A stretch of 64,000 nt of DNA from Nemopilema nomurai (Eukaryota; Cnidaria; Scyphozoa; Rhizostomeae; Rhizostomatidae): positions 1,178,001 to 1,242,000 of the forward strand of contig ML133499.1 in the NCBI GenBank assembly GCA_003864495.1, read 5' to 3'. The notes under the pieces were generated by a model. It was not told the DNA's origin, made no database searches, and saw nothing but the letters and a program-made list of their open reading frames with translations. The translations under genes and the position numbers were made by a program. Below, in pieces: positions 1 through 42,018 of the stretch. The first letter of the stretch is position 1. Each line of letters opens with the position of its first letter.

Positions 1-2
1 AT

Positions 3-1064
3 GTTTTTGGCTTCAAACAGCGCAAACGGAGATCTGTTCCAGAAACGCTGTTTCTTTACCTGGCAGCAATCGACCTAACGTCTTCAATCATCAATCCGGG
101 ACTGTATGTTTACTGGACCGTGACTAAATATTCAAGATGGGACTTCGGCATCGTAGGCTGCAAGCTTCTGGCACCTTTAGCCCCTGTATCAGTCACTCTA
201 TCCGCCTTGATCATACTCATAATCGCAATTGATAGGTACACAATTATCTGCGGCCAATTCGGTCGCAGCTACAGCATGCGAAGGATCCACTGCGCAGTAA
301 TATTTGCCGCCATTTTTTCTATTTGCATATTTCTGCCGTACATTGTCCTGCTCGAGGTTGGCCGGGGGGGCACGTGCAATGTCCTTAAGACCGGTAAGCC
401 AGAGTACGCTTATTCTATGATATCAGCACTGCTTTTTCAGGATGTGTGTTTCATTGCAGTTTTGGCCTTCACCAATTCCAGGACTTTTAGTCGTTTACGT
501 CGCCGAAGCAGCGTGATCATGGAGCGGTCCTTGGAATCGAGGCGATATCGTTCACACAAACGAGTCGCTAGGATTCTATTGGCTATGAGCTTGGTGTTCT
601 GTTTGCTTGTGTTACCACGTGACCTGATGCAGCTCACTTACATCATTTCCTGGCTGAATCCCCCCGGAGTGAGCTACACGAATGCCCTCCTCCGCATTAA
701 CGCCTTTTTGAAAGTGCTGCAGACTTCAAACAGCTGTGTGAATGTGTTCATATACTCCAAGATGCATACGAAGTTTCGAGGGCACCTTTTCCGTTTGTGC
801 TATAAAGCGTTCGGTGGGAGGGGCGTATTTGGAAAGCGATTCCCCATGACGATGGTTACAGGTGAAATGACGCCGATGACAAGAAGGAGAATGTCCAAAC
901 TCAACGATGGAAACGCGACACCTTCTGACACGCCAATACTGCAACGAAAACAAGTAAAGCGAGAGAAGGTACAAGACAAAGAGGGTGCCAATCCTCTGCT
1001 TGTTAGCCATATCAAAACACACAAAGTTCAGTTTCAAAACGAGATGCAGGCCTGCTCATTGTGA
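3..1064 (+). CDS. Class A (rhodopsin-like) GPCR, 5'-truncated by window edge
   Basis: The frame is open from the window start to the TGA at 1062-1064, so the start and first membrane segment lie outside; 353 residues are visible. Reading order fits TM2 to TM7 of a class A seven-helix receptor. TM2 begins near LFLYLAAIDL, and a Cys sits just before TM3 (GIVGCK). The TM3 end carries a canonical DRY (231-239). A second extracellular-loop Cys (GGTCNV) could form the usual disulfide. TM5 and TM6 (RILLAMSLVFCLLVLP) follow, then TM7 with NVFIY at 741-755 in place of NPxxY. A basic cytoplasmic tail of about 90 residues ends the protein. There is no intron in the visible part, as in many cnidarian receptor families. 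Ligand unknown; the subfamily (amine, peptide or orphan) cannot be decided from this part. Confidence 0.85.
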   Translation, partial: VFGFKQRKRRSVPETLFLYLAAIDLTSSIINPGLYVYWTVTKYSRWDFGIVGCKLLAPLAPVSVTLSALIILIIAIDRYTIICGQFGRSYSMRRIHCAVIFAAIFSICIFLPYIVLLEVGRGGTCNVLKTGKPEYAYSMISALLFQDVCFIAVLAFTNSRTFSRLRRRSSVIMERSLESRRYRSHKRVARILLAMSLVFCLLVLPRDLMQLTYIISWLNPPGVSYTNALLRINAFLKVLQTSNSCVNVFIYSKMHTKFRGHLFRLCYKAFGGRGVFGKRFPMTMVTGEMTPMTRRRMSKLNDGNATPSDTPILQRKQVKREKVQDKEGANPLLVSHIKTHKVQFQNEMQACSL

Positions 1065-4000
1065 GGCTGAAGATGACAGGGGACCGAGGCTTCTAGTCCA
1101 CCTTGTCTCGAAACGAGACTTGATGATGGAGAGAAGAGAATGTGCTTCTTCTATCATTACATCGATCTACATGAAGCCTTTGCAAATAAAATTAATCACA
1201 TTTAAACTGAAACAGCTACTCAACAAGGAGAAGAAATCTTGTGAATAATTAGGCCCTGTTGAAGCAGATTTCCTGTCGCGCCAAACCTGACAGTAGAATA
1301 TGGTTGCACTCAACTAGGTGCTTGCTAGCATAAGGATTATTCTCTGCTGTGCAAAAACTATCAAAGATTTTGACATTAATCCTGTAAAGAATCAATTATC
1401 AGAAATCCGAGTTGCCTCGACTACTCAAGCTATTTACTTTTATTAATCAAGAATTTTTCAATATCAATGAAAGGCGCCTGGGGAGATGAAGATCACTAAA
1501 GAGGTTACCAAGAGTCACTTCCCTACCAATAAATCGATTTAGAATTATGTCTAACAATTATAGTGAAACATTATGAACATTAAAACGGACGGAACAATTT
1601 GACAGAAGCTTTAGCGATGCAAGATATCATCTTATGACCATTACATTCTAGCCATAACATTGACCGAGTATTGATGGTCCAAAGAGTCTGTCTAGTTATT
1701 CGAGTTGAAATAACTCCATGCTAATTGGTACTTTAATTCTGTAAATATATGGATGATTCGTAGATATATATGAACAATGCTTGCATCTTTGCCTTGTTGC
1801 ACAAGAGAAAGAAGTGGTTGTTACATACCCGAGGTTTGCCTATTTTACCAGAAAAACACTTAGCCTATTTTACCAGAGTAAATATTTAGCGAAAATGAAA
1901 GTTTGGTATAAACAACGAGAAGGATATTACAAAAATGTTGAGTTCTGACCACCGCAAAACGTCAGAAATCAGCCGAGAGCTTTTGTTTCATAGAAACGCA
2001 GTCTTGTCCATCAAAGGCAAACTCTAGGTCGCCAATCATATCTATAGTGTTTGTTATTAGTCTTTCGGGTCAGTTAATTTAACTATATGTTCGATACAAT
2101 GAATTATTTATTTATTTAATTCCTCAAAAGAAGCGATGCTCTAAGATAGAATAAAAGATTATATATTAGATGATTCAGATTAAATCAAGTATTATATGTA
2201 ATTGTGTTTGTTAATATTTATCATTTATGATGACAAAAAACTTTGTTATGTTGTATTTATGCGTGAGTGACCTAAGGTATCAAGGTTAATCGTTCCTTCT
2301 GCCAGATCAGGGTTAGAGTCTTAAAGTTTGTTGCATCGAAGCAAATCATATTAAAAATCTACGTCACCACGAGATGTAGGACAAAACAAACAAAATCTAC
2401 TTAACATCTTTCTTCTCAAAAGAAGCAGTTAATCACAGCAGATAAATTAGTTCTTAGCAAATGTGAATCTTCGGCGTCTCTGTAACTGCAAATACGATTG
2501 GCCAACCAGCTGCTTTTCTATTGAACGCGTTTTGTAGAATTGACACCAGTGGAAGATGCTTTTCATAACAGAGCAGCAATGATTCCTAAAAAGACAGAGT
2601 GTTGATAATGCAAGCTTAAGTAGATCGAATTTCGGCATCAACTACAATGACGTAAGAGATGGAGTTGAAGAGAATTCTGCCACGCCCTTTGACATTCAAA
2701 GACTACAAATTTTGTCTTAGATCTCTATCACCCGACCAAACAACATTTGCTTTAGATTTGGACGAGCTGGAAGAGTGACTTTTCAGAGAGCTAGGAAAAT
2801 GTTCTTTATGTTAAGAGAACTAGGAAAATTTCCTATCCTTTCAGGTTGAAACCTTGAGTATGCTATCGGTAGCTGGGATTATTTAGTAATAGATTACCAA
2901 TTTTCCAACAAGCAACCTAGTAAAAAAGCTAGTAGTCTAATGTTGTAAATTCTTGCTGTCCTTAGTCAAAAGCTACAAAACAACATTTTTCTAAAAGAGC
3001 AGTCCTAATGTTTTTAGTCGGGGTTGTTTTCGTTCTTTGTCATACAGAGAAGTCTAATTTTTTGTACAGCCTTTCATTGGGGTCTCAATTTCAAGCCATC
3101 AGGCGATGATCGTTGCAAGCAGCCATGAACAACAGCAACAATCATAACAAAATTATGATCTTGATTTGATGAGTGATCGATCAAAGCAAAGTGTGATACA
3201 TAATCGCAATCAATTCATTTCTCGCTTTTATACTTGTTGCACTTATAACAACGGAGCCCATAAAGTGTATTGTTCTGATAAAGCTCTGTAGAAAATTCAT
3301 TGCTTCTATTTTGGTGACTTTTTCCAAAAGACAGGCTTCTCACCAAAAAGGTAGTAAATAGCAGGATAAATTGCGGGAAAACGCGGATTGTCCCGCAGAA
3401 TTTCCTATAGAGTACGAACACTGAGTAAGATAGCTTAATATATCTCGCAGCCTATTTATTTGATTACAGTCCTGTATACATAGCAATAGGGCAAAGTCTT
3501 TTCTAGACTAAGCACACAAACAAATTTATCGTGTCCATGAGGATTTTTTCATGAACAATATTCGTGAGCAATTGCAGTTTTAACAGGAACATCGTTCATT
3601 CATAAACAAGCCTTTGCAATGCCAACGAAATTTCATTTGCTAAAAGCAACCGCAAAACCAGTTTATTTGAGGCTATATCAAAAAGGGAGATAGGAGATTC
3701 GAGATTAGAAAGTCATCCATGACATAGCGGTGTTTTTGGCGGTCGATTATTCAAAGCAAAGCTTGCTGACTTCCAACGCCTTCAAAAACGATCTTGTTCA
3801 ATCAAACGCAAAGATGCATTATAGCTGGTTTTGCTTAACAATTAGGGTAGAAAAATGCTATTCTTTACGATTGAAATGCCTTGACCTAAAAGATTACCGA
3901 AAAATCTACGTCCTTAATATTTTTCAGAAAATATCTACCCACGTCCTCAATTTCGTCTTATGATATAAGAAGCTATGAAAATCTACAGATATCGAGCTAG

Positions 4001-4463
4001 AAAAAACAGCACTAAAAATGCTTTATTAATTATTCAGTATTGCAGGCATGGAATCATACGCCGGCCAAAATATGTGAATTGCTGACTTTAAATAGCTTCA
4101 AAAACAACTGAAAACGTAGTTAAAGACCCACTTAACAGACTTAACAGTAAGACACAAATTCTTGGAAGAACAGTGTTTAATCACAGGAAGGTCTGTTGTG
4201 ACTACGTAGATATCTTCCGCAGCATGAATTAGCATCTACTTTTTAAAGCAAAATGTTGTATGTCGAGGCGAAGTGATTGAATGGGCGGATGAAATTAAAT
4301 GAGGAAGATCTAACCTTTGACAGTAGTAGTCGTGTGTGCATGGCTTTTCAAAGTTATGAGTCCGATTCGAAGACAGATCTACAACTTGCGTATCATTCAC
4401 TTAATTAAAGGATTATAGAGAGTGGCTCCTTAAAACTTCCACTTCAACTCATTTGCCTGCATC
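1065..4463. other. Intergenic DNA, no gene seen
   Basis: AT-rich sequence between the receptor gene and the first inverted-repeat element. It probably starts with the receptor 3' UTR. Open frames here are short (under 80 codons) and show no recognisable motif or exon structure on either strand. I see no RNA gene or clear repeat array. Confidence 0.5.
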
Positions 4464-4466
4464 TAA

Positions 4467-5109
4467 AGCCCCGGCAAAACGACTGGACATTTGCACTGGT
4501 CATGCACTGAACATTGCTCACTTGTTCAGTGTGTGGACATCCAGAAAATTTTGGTGGTGGCAAAACGACTGAACATTGTCCAGTGAACATTTACACTGTG
4601 GAAGCATGCGCGCGGGATAACTAGCTACAAAACCTGCCAGGCTCGTAAAAATCGCCGTACTCGTGCACTCTGCCATCGCTTTCCTCATCGGAATTAAAGT
4701 TAATATCTTCAGAAGACTCGTCGTTACCAATGAAATGCCTTTTCTCGCTCTTCGTCGAATTGAAGTTTAATGTTGATTCCATTTCTTCCCACGGTGTTTA
4801 AAGCTTGTTGAAGATTTGAATAATGGAAATAAATTCGCGCCAAATCCAATCCATTACATTCATTGCGCGTGCGCGAACTGAACAATGTTCAGTAGAGTGG
4901 GAAAACGACTGAACATTTCTCTACAACATCTATGAACAAAAGAATTTTAATCCTGTCCACTGAACATTTTTGATTACCTTCAAAATCGACTGAACAACAC
5001 TCAACATCACTGAACAAGACTGGACAAGGTGGCAAAACGACGCAACATTTACGCTGGACATTTGTCCAGTGCATGTTCAGTGAAAATGTCCAGTCGTTTT
5101 GCCGGGGCT
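4467..5109. mobile_element. PIF/Harbinger-like MITE (TAA target duplication)
   Basis: The ends are inverted copies: AGCCCCGGCAAAACGACTGG on the left and its near-perfect reverse complement at the right end (about 5090-5109). TAA flanks both sides (4464-4466 and 5110-5112), the 3-bp TWA-type duplication of PIF/Harbinger elements. The 643-bp interior has no transposase frame. It is built from scattered direct and inverted copies of a GAACATTGTCCAGT-like motif, so the strand could fold extensively. Confidence 0.8.
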
Positions 5110-5112
5110 TAA

Positions 5113-6113
5113 GGCATTTCCATGATAAATGTTTTTAATTGAGCGAACAGGCTTTTATTAGACCTGATCTCTTTAAAAAAAGGCATAAATAAATGTACTA
5201 AATTATAGTTCGTAAGGCCCCTCTAAAACCCATAGGCTGAGAGAAATTTTCACGTCTTTCTTTGGAAAGTAAATAACTACTGTTTATTGACACGCCTGCG
5301 AAGAGCCACAGCTGAGCAGGACACTGCCTCTCATCCAAAGTGGTTTCTTGGTTACAAGAAGATGGTAAACGCATAAATGGCCGCCAGTGACAAGTAAAAA
5401 ACTAAACCAGAAATGCCATGTATGTTTCCATTTTTTATTATATTTTCATCAATCCTCAAAAGTAGATATTCTTCAACCTTACGTTTCTGCTAAAGTGTTG
5501 TCTGCCAATGATAAGGATTGCCTAGATTTTTAACGGAAACTCGAAAATTTTCTCTTGATGATATTGTAAACATAAAGAGCGAAAGCGCTAAATACAGCGT
5601 TTCTTGTAACAAATTAATCTCTTTTTGCTGCATTTATTTTACATATCAATACTAAGTTTAGGCGATAGACTAAGTGCCTAATCAAATATATCTTCCATTA
5701 ACTGTTCTGTTTTTCAACTGTACATTTCTATTGTAAAAGTTTGATAATGTTTTTCATATATACCTGCCTATCAGCAGTAGGAAGCCTTTGATCTCTCTAG
5801 AACGAAAAGATCTGCAAGGATCGCCCCAACCTTTTAAACTGACAAGCAATACCTCTGTCTGTTTTTCACAAGCACAAAGCAAATTGATTATACATGCTAT
5901 TGCAGTTTTGATCATTTGTATCCATCTATTTGCAAGTTTTTCCTAGAGATAAAAGCTGGCTAGTCAGGAAAGTGATATAAAATCTTCTAACTTCAATCTT
6001 AAATGTTCACAACCCCAACAATGATATGTAAAAGTGAACTCCCAATAATGCAATAACAAGGAATTTTCTTGGTGTTAGAGGTTGTTGTGTATTCACTGGT
6101 GTAAATGTTTCAG
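5113..6113. other. Intergenic DNA or unlocated 5' part of ANKRD42
   Basis: The first recognised ANKRD42 exon starts in phase 1 at 6114, so at least one short coding exon must lie upstream. I found no ATG exon ending in the right phase with a convincing donor here. A short ATG reading near 5378 is in the wrong phase. Otherwise featureless AT-rich sequence. Confidence 0.4.
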
Positions 6114-16638
<10,525 letters not shown>

Positions 16639-17671
16639 GACTGTTTTCTGAACAAGAGCACGCGGGATTATGCTAACGTCTCCAAAGACAAGTGGGATTA
16701 TGATTCTTTGAGGAATAAACATCGGGATTATGTTATGGTGTACGACCATGTGGGAATGTTGTCAATGGAAATGCTGGGTTTTGCATTGACAAGCTGCGGA
16801 GAGAAGACTGGCACGTGGATTTGTTTGTGCAATGTTTGCTAATATTCCAAGTAATCAGCGTTTACAGGAAGTAAATTCAGGAAATCAGAAGGCCCAGGTG
16901 ATTATTGGGGCAGGAGGCATTGAGATTTGTGAGTGTCTAATGAATCACAAAAGTAAGAGGATTCTTAGATGCATCTACAAACCAAGCCCGTGGCGGTAGC
17001 TTTTCCATCTACTTCCGCATAGTATTTCCAAGAAAGCGTATAAAGCCCAGGATTTCAGTTATACTGAGTGGGTCCCCTCTTTCCTACCTATTTCCGCAAG
17101 CGATTTCCAAGATTGCATTGGCCAAGATTGACTCTTTCCATGTACCGATTTGGCCAAATATGCCATGGTACAAGCATTATATAATTTTCCTAATCTTCAT
17201 TTTTATCTTTCTTCTTCTTTCAAAATACCAGAACTACCAAAAGAAATTTCGACATCCATCTCTATTCTCTTGCGTATTGCTATAACGCAAAATATCCACA
17301 AAGTTTCATCATTAACACATTGTTCCCCAACCCCTTTCACATATATAGATATTTATAGACTCCACCTTCCGATGAAAACTCATAAAATTTTCATGTTTAC
17401 ACTTGCTAGTGATATGAGTAGGTCTTATTCGTCGTAAGAATGAAAAAGATCTGTTGCAACCTTTAATTTATAAGATACTGACACAAAATTATTTTACGTG
17501 GACCAATAGTTTAGCTTTCAGAATATTTGGTATATATGTATGATTCCATAAAATTTCGAATATTGTAGATAATTTCTTGTGGATTAGAAAATGATGTTTT
17601 ACTTCTGTGATGCTGTATTTCTGTGACAAGGATCTCTTTGCTTTTCACAAAACAAGGATCTTGAAACGTCT
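16639..17671. other. ANKRD42 3' UTR and intergenic DNA
   Basis: Begins with the likely 3' UTR (AATAAA near 16711). The rest is AT-rich with no supported gene or repeat up to the hAT-like element. Confidence 0.5.
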
Positions 17672-17679
17672 CGGTAAGG

Positions 17680-18417
17680 CAGAGGTGGAAAAAGTATCGG
17701 ACCACGGGACCAGTGGTCCCAGAAAATATCTTGGCTTCCAGAAATAAAAAAGCATAAATCTGAATTCATATAGAAAGATACTAAAATTTCAGTTAGAAAG
17801 AATCAACAAAAACAGAAAGAAAGATATGAAAATGACAGTTATTCAGCAAGCAATGATTAAGCAACCATACCAGAATTAAGATACCAGAAGTTCATAAAGA
17901 GAACTTGTGTGACACATAAAGGATTCAAGAATCAAATTGTTTCAGTTTTGCTTCTGCACTATATAATTAGCTCTTCTGTTAAAGACTTGCAGTAGGCAAC
18001 AGCCTTTGACCAGTTTTAATGAAATTTTATAGAGTAAACCCATTTTTACAATGATAACATGAGGTAGTTAAGAAATAGCACCATGTAAGACAGGTAAGTC
18101 CTTAACTGAATCTATGATTGAATAGATAGAAAACAGAGCAAACTATGTGATATCAAACTATAGAAATTCATTCAGAACAAAGCTATCAATTGTCATACAG
18201 CTATTGATGGTTGAAATATTAGTGCAAGTTGTTGTTTTGTTCTTCAAAGAAGATGTGATATGATTATGTCTAGTTCCTAACTGGTTGAGTCACTGTACTT
18301 CTGAATGCTCAAAAGGCGCAACTTTACATGGCACTTTTCTGTGCTGTTTGTTTACAGAAGAAAATATTTGCCTTCTGAACTGCGGTCCCAGAAAGAAAAA
18401 CATTTTTTCCACCTCTG
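17680..18417. mobile_element. hAT-like non-autonomous transposon
   Basis: Inverted ends CAGAGGTGGAAAAA and TTTTTCCACCTCTG, flanked by an 8-bp duplication with one mismatch (CGGTAAGG at 17672-17679, CGGTAAGT at 18418-18425). The CAG.GG start and 8-bp target fit the hAT superfamily. 738 bp with no transposase reading. Confidence 0.82.
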
Positions 18418-18624
18418 CGGTAAGTGTAGAATGAATCCGGCATGTTCAAAATAAACCAACGCGAGCCTTATGAACGGACTACCTTTAGTTTCACAAGGTC
18501 ACAATCAACTTCAAATAAATCAAGTCTATGGTACAACAAATTCTTTGGAAAAAGGCAAAACATTTGGAACAATGTCTAAAATTTTCCTTTCTGCTGGGTC
18601 AACATATCATTGGTGTCCTTGTAT

Positions 18625-18790
18625 GGACAAAGTTTCTTGCGACAAAAACACTTTCTACAGGAACGGAACCTTTCTAGCGGCACAAACAACTTTCTAGTGG
18701 CACAGACACTTTGTTAGCGGCACCAACACCTTTCTATCGGCACACCTTTTTGCAGCACCGAAACTTTCCTTGCGGTACCAAAGCTATCTA
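18625..18790. repeat. Degenerate ~24-bp tandem repeat
   Basis: Six or so imperfect units containing CTTTCTAGCGGCAC, directly left of the next transposon. No coding sense. Confidence 0.6.
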
Positions 18791-18819
18791 GCTTTCTTGG
18801 TGCTTCAAAACAATACTAA

Positions 18820-19633
18820 GGGCCTGTTTACATGAAATGGGCTGCTCCACTCAAGTGGAATAGTTAATTTAAGTGTTCTCTGTTTGCGTTTACATGGACC
18901 AGCCCGCTCAGGTGAGTCCCACGAGAAGGGTAGGTAAGATCCGCGTCAGGTGGGATGGAAATTGTCCACGTAAACGCTGGGCTAGCCCACTCAATGATTT
19001 TAATCGTACGAATCTATAAAATGGTTAATGAAAGCTGCAATTCTGTCATGTCTTTCGAAGGAAGGCATTCTGTTTGTCCAGTTGAAATGCCACGAACCTG
19101 TCGGTCGCATACTTTTGATAGATCGCCTACAAAATCAAAACTCCATGTGACTAAAGTACATAATTTGAGCATACCGAATAATTTGATGATCAAAAGAGGG
19201 ATCAAATTGTTATTCGCCATGGTCGTTTGAGTTGAGCTCATGTTTATTTTTAGGGCGCCAAAAATACAAAAAATCTCGTTTATAATTTCCGGCTCAGAAT
19301 GGGACAAATCGCGTTCTTATGTAAACACTTGCGAATCTCTGCCAAAAGTCTTGGAACACTTACTCTAATTTAGGCATCGCGCAAGTTGCCAAATCCCCTC
19401 CCCCCGCAAACAATGTTGTGTAGCGCAAAAAAGAATTACCCTACAAACACAAGTGATGGATCCACATATAGCTTTGGCTTTCACCTAACGATCCAACATT
19501 GTTTAAGGGGGCAAGGGGGTTGCAGCTACTACGGAGAGGCGGAAATAGAACGGGGGTCGCAAAATCAAAAAAATCTCACGGTGTTCCAACTACTTTTGGC
19601 AGAGATTGTAGCCCGCTTCATGTAAACAGGCCC
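18820..19633. mobile_element. PIF/Harbinger-like MITE carrying an inserted element
   Basis: Ends are GGGCCTGTTTACATGAA and its reverse complement, flanked by TAA (18817-18819, 19634-19636). 814 bp. The right third is occupied by a mariner-like MITE, suggesting a later insertion. Confidence 0.82.
19332..19609. mobile_element. Decayed Tc1/mariner-like MITE nested in the Harbinger-like element
   Basis: Inverted ends AATCTCTGCCAAAAGT and ACTTTTGGCAGAGATT, and an interior resembling the copy at 10338. The TA duplication is no longer intact on the left side. Boundaries approximate. Confidence 0.6.
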
Positions 19634-19636
19634 TAA

Positions 19637-20756
19637 GCAGAGACGCAAGGCCCAAAGAGACAAAACAGCGTTCAGTTGATACATTGCATTGTCTAAACAT
19701 TTTACACGACGTTTGACTCAAGAAATAACAATACCCATGTAGAAGGCTGGAAAACACAGCAAACCCATCACGAAATTTACCTTAATTAAGAAGAGTGCAT
19801 TGCGAAATTGCTGTTGAGGGTTAAGAAAGAGACAAATGGAGTGGAGTACTAAACACAGCTAAAAACATAAGACATGGGACATGCCCATTGCGACAATGGA
19901 CAAGACTTGTTCCTGGCCTTAATACAAAGTGAATTGTTCATAAACTGGAGACGATATGTTTTCAGAGGCAGGGCCACTCAACCGTTTTTGCTGTCAAACG
20001 CCGAAATGTTAAAATCCCTGCCAAAAAGCTTTGGTTTGCTATACTGTAGTTCCCATCTTTCCAATCAATAACGTTTAGCCAGTTATGGAATCTTAGAAAG
20101 GGGCGAGACAACTTTCCTTATAGTAATTTCAAGGCATACCATGGAAGACATTAAGTATTCATGGCCTAAAACACGTTGTCTGCAAGGACATAGAACGTAG
20201 GTTGCAAGTACGAAATCATAAATTAGCAACGCCAGGAGCTTGTTTTTGTAAAGGCAGTTATACGAGGGCATTGAGAAGGAATTTTTAACAAGGAACACAA
20301 GGAGGTTGGAACAGTTCATCCCAGTATCTCTGACCCTGTAGGAGAAACTTATCTGCCAAATTCGGCTCTAATTGAGCTAGAGGATTAATTAGTTGCTGGT
20401 GCATTCATTGGATATCCTGAGTTGCTTTAAGTTGAATTCCAAAAAGGTTGAATTTCAATACAAGATGAAAGATCTAAGTATAGGGGCGTAGCGGAATAAC
20501 ATCGGAGCGGAATATTACGATTAAGGACGAGTAACAATACATGGCCTAAGATAAAAATGCTAGACCAAAACATAGGAGCTTTCTACGGGGAAATCAGACT
20601 GGTGTTCTGTAGTAATGTAGGACTAACGTGTCTGAGGCAGATGTAAATAAGTGTTAGTCAACGTGTTTTGAAGGTGGACGGCTTCGCCACTGTTTTCGTG
20701 GACATCTGAACTATGGACCATGGCCTTTGACCATCGTTCGTTGTGGTGCTTTGTCG
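19637..20756. other. Intergenic DNA and PRMT1 3' UTR side
   Basis: No supported gene. A possible half copy of the mariner-like MITE end (CCCTGCCAAAA) occurs near 20020. The part next to 20757 should hold the PRMT1 3' UTR (minus strand). Confidence 0.45.
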
Positions 20757-28169
<7,413 letters not shown>

Positions 28170-29091
28170 GCGGTCCTTGTTTCGCAACCTCGTGGTTGAT
28201 AAATTCTTTCTCGCCCCAACTCCCTCACTTGCTGAAGAACATTCCGATAGTACAAACTGGTCTCACCAGTCGATACCGGATTCCTTCCGACCAGACTACA
28301 TTGTTCGATCCGTGCAAAATCTGTCCGACGATTTGCTTGCATGTCGGACACCCAAAAACTCACGTTAAAAAGGGGGTTTTGCGCTGGAAATGTGTAGCAG
28401 CAAAATATTCGGCCTTCAGTCGAAATTTTAGTAAAATTCTCAGAGAGGTATTCATAAAAGGCCAGCTCTAAAATACCTAGACCCTACTATCAGAAACTTG
28501 CAATAAAGCCAATCTTGCTTTTTAAAAATTGACTGATAATGGCATTTGTCCGTGCTGCATAAAAAAGCTGTTGAAGAAAAGTTTATGAAAGTTTATGAAA
28601 AAAATCTTCCCAATTTGTAACAGACACCTCAGATTTCTTGAAGTAATGTGCTGGAAGTTATAGTGATTTGCTTAAAAGAAATTAAAAAATAAAAGTTTAA
28701 GGGAACATTAGATTCGTAGCAAAGTTTGCGCAAAGTTGCCTCCTACCATTAGGGAACCTCCCCTGCAAACTACATCATAGAAATTTCGCGTTCACGCTCT
28801 TTTGAGTCTTGTTAGTCATCGTTTAATGTCACCTTCTTACTTATTTTTATTTCCCCTTCACTAAGTTGCGTTATGAATAATTTCCCTTAAAAAAGGAGCA
28901 AAAACGACTGACTTTTTAAACAAAATAACTGGAATATTTTAGGCAGGCGGGCAAAAACAACGAAATGACGTCAACAGGGAAGCATGGAAAAGAGACAAGC
29001 GTTTTCGGCAAACCGGGAAACGAGGTAGGAAAATGGTAGATTACTTTTATTAACCACTGAAGTCCAAACTTTGTTAGTGAAGAATTAAAAC
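28170..29091. promoter_or_regulatory. Divergent promoter region between PRMT1 and PSMC6
   Basis: The two start codons face away from each other with 922 bp between them, so this interval must hold both 5' UTRs and core promoters, unless a non-coding first exon lies elsewhere. I see no convincing TATA box or other element that I can assign. A short direct duplication (AGTTTATGAA) occurs near 28580. Confidence 0.55.
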
Positions 29092-41507
<12,416 letters not shown>

Positions 41508-42018
41508 AAGTGACGATAGACTTTGATTATGAACTTCACAACGGATCATTAGGTATTTGAATGAAATGGTTGCTGGAATAGTTCTTGTATCTCGGTCGTG
41601 TATTTCTGAAGTTTTGACAAGACGTTGTTAAAATATTATTTGGTCAGTTGAACAAAAACGAGAAAAGTTTTTGGGCCCGTGAGAATGTTTCAGCTTCTAT
41701 AATACTAAAAAAGTGCTTTGATTTCGGATTAGGAAAGTCGAAAAAACAAGTTAAACATGTTCAATTCGAAACCCAATAGCCTGGTCGTTATTCAGAGCTG
41801 TAGAACAGAATTGCCTTCCACTATAATTTTATAGGTCTCTCGTACACAATTGTATCTGAAGGAGTTTCTAAATTAATTTCTCGCACTTAGGACAACTTTA
41901 CTTCCGGGTTGTTGTACTTATCACTGTCAATACCCTGTGTTCGGATGGTTTAGATGTCGTCCCTTTGTATTATTGTTGTTGCTGTCGTTGCTGCCATTAA
42001 GACACCATTGCGAAACGG
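41508..42018. other. Convergent intergenic spacer between PSMC6 and POLD3
   Basis: 511 bp between two stop codons of converging genes. It must hold both 3' UTRs, which may overlap. I see no clear AATAAA on the plus strand directly after PSMC6. Confidence 0.6.

Noticed and set aside
800..1037. Minus-strand open frames over the GPCR tail
   Set aside because: Antisense shadows of a clear plus-strand receptor with no motif or splice support.
19996..20060. Another mariner-like MITE end
   Set aside because: Only one end seen, with no matching inverse nearby.
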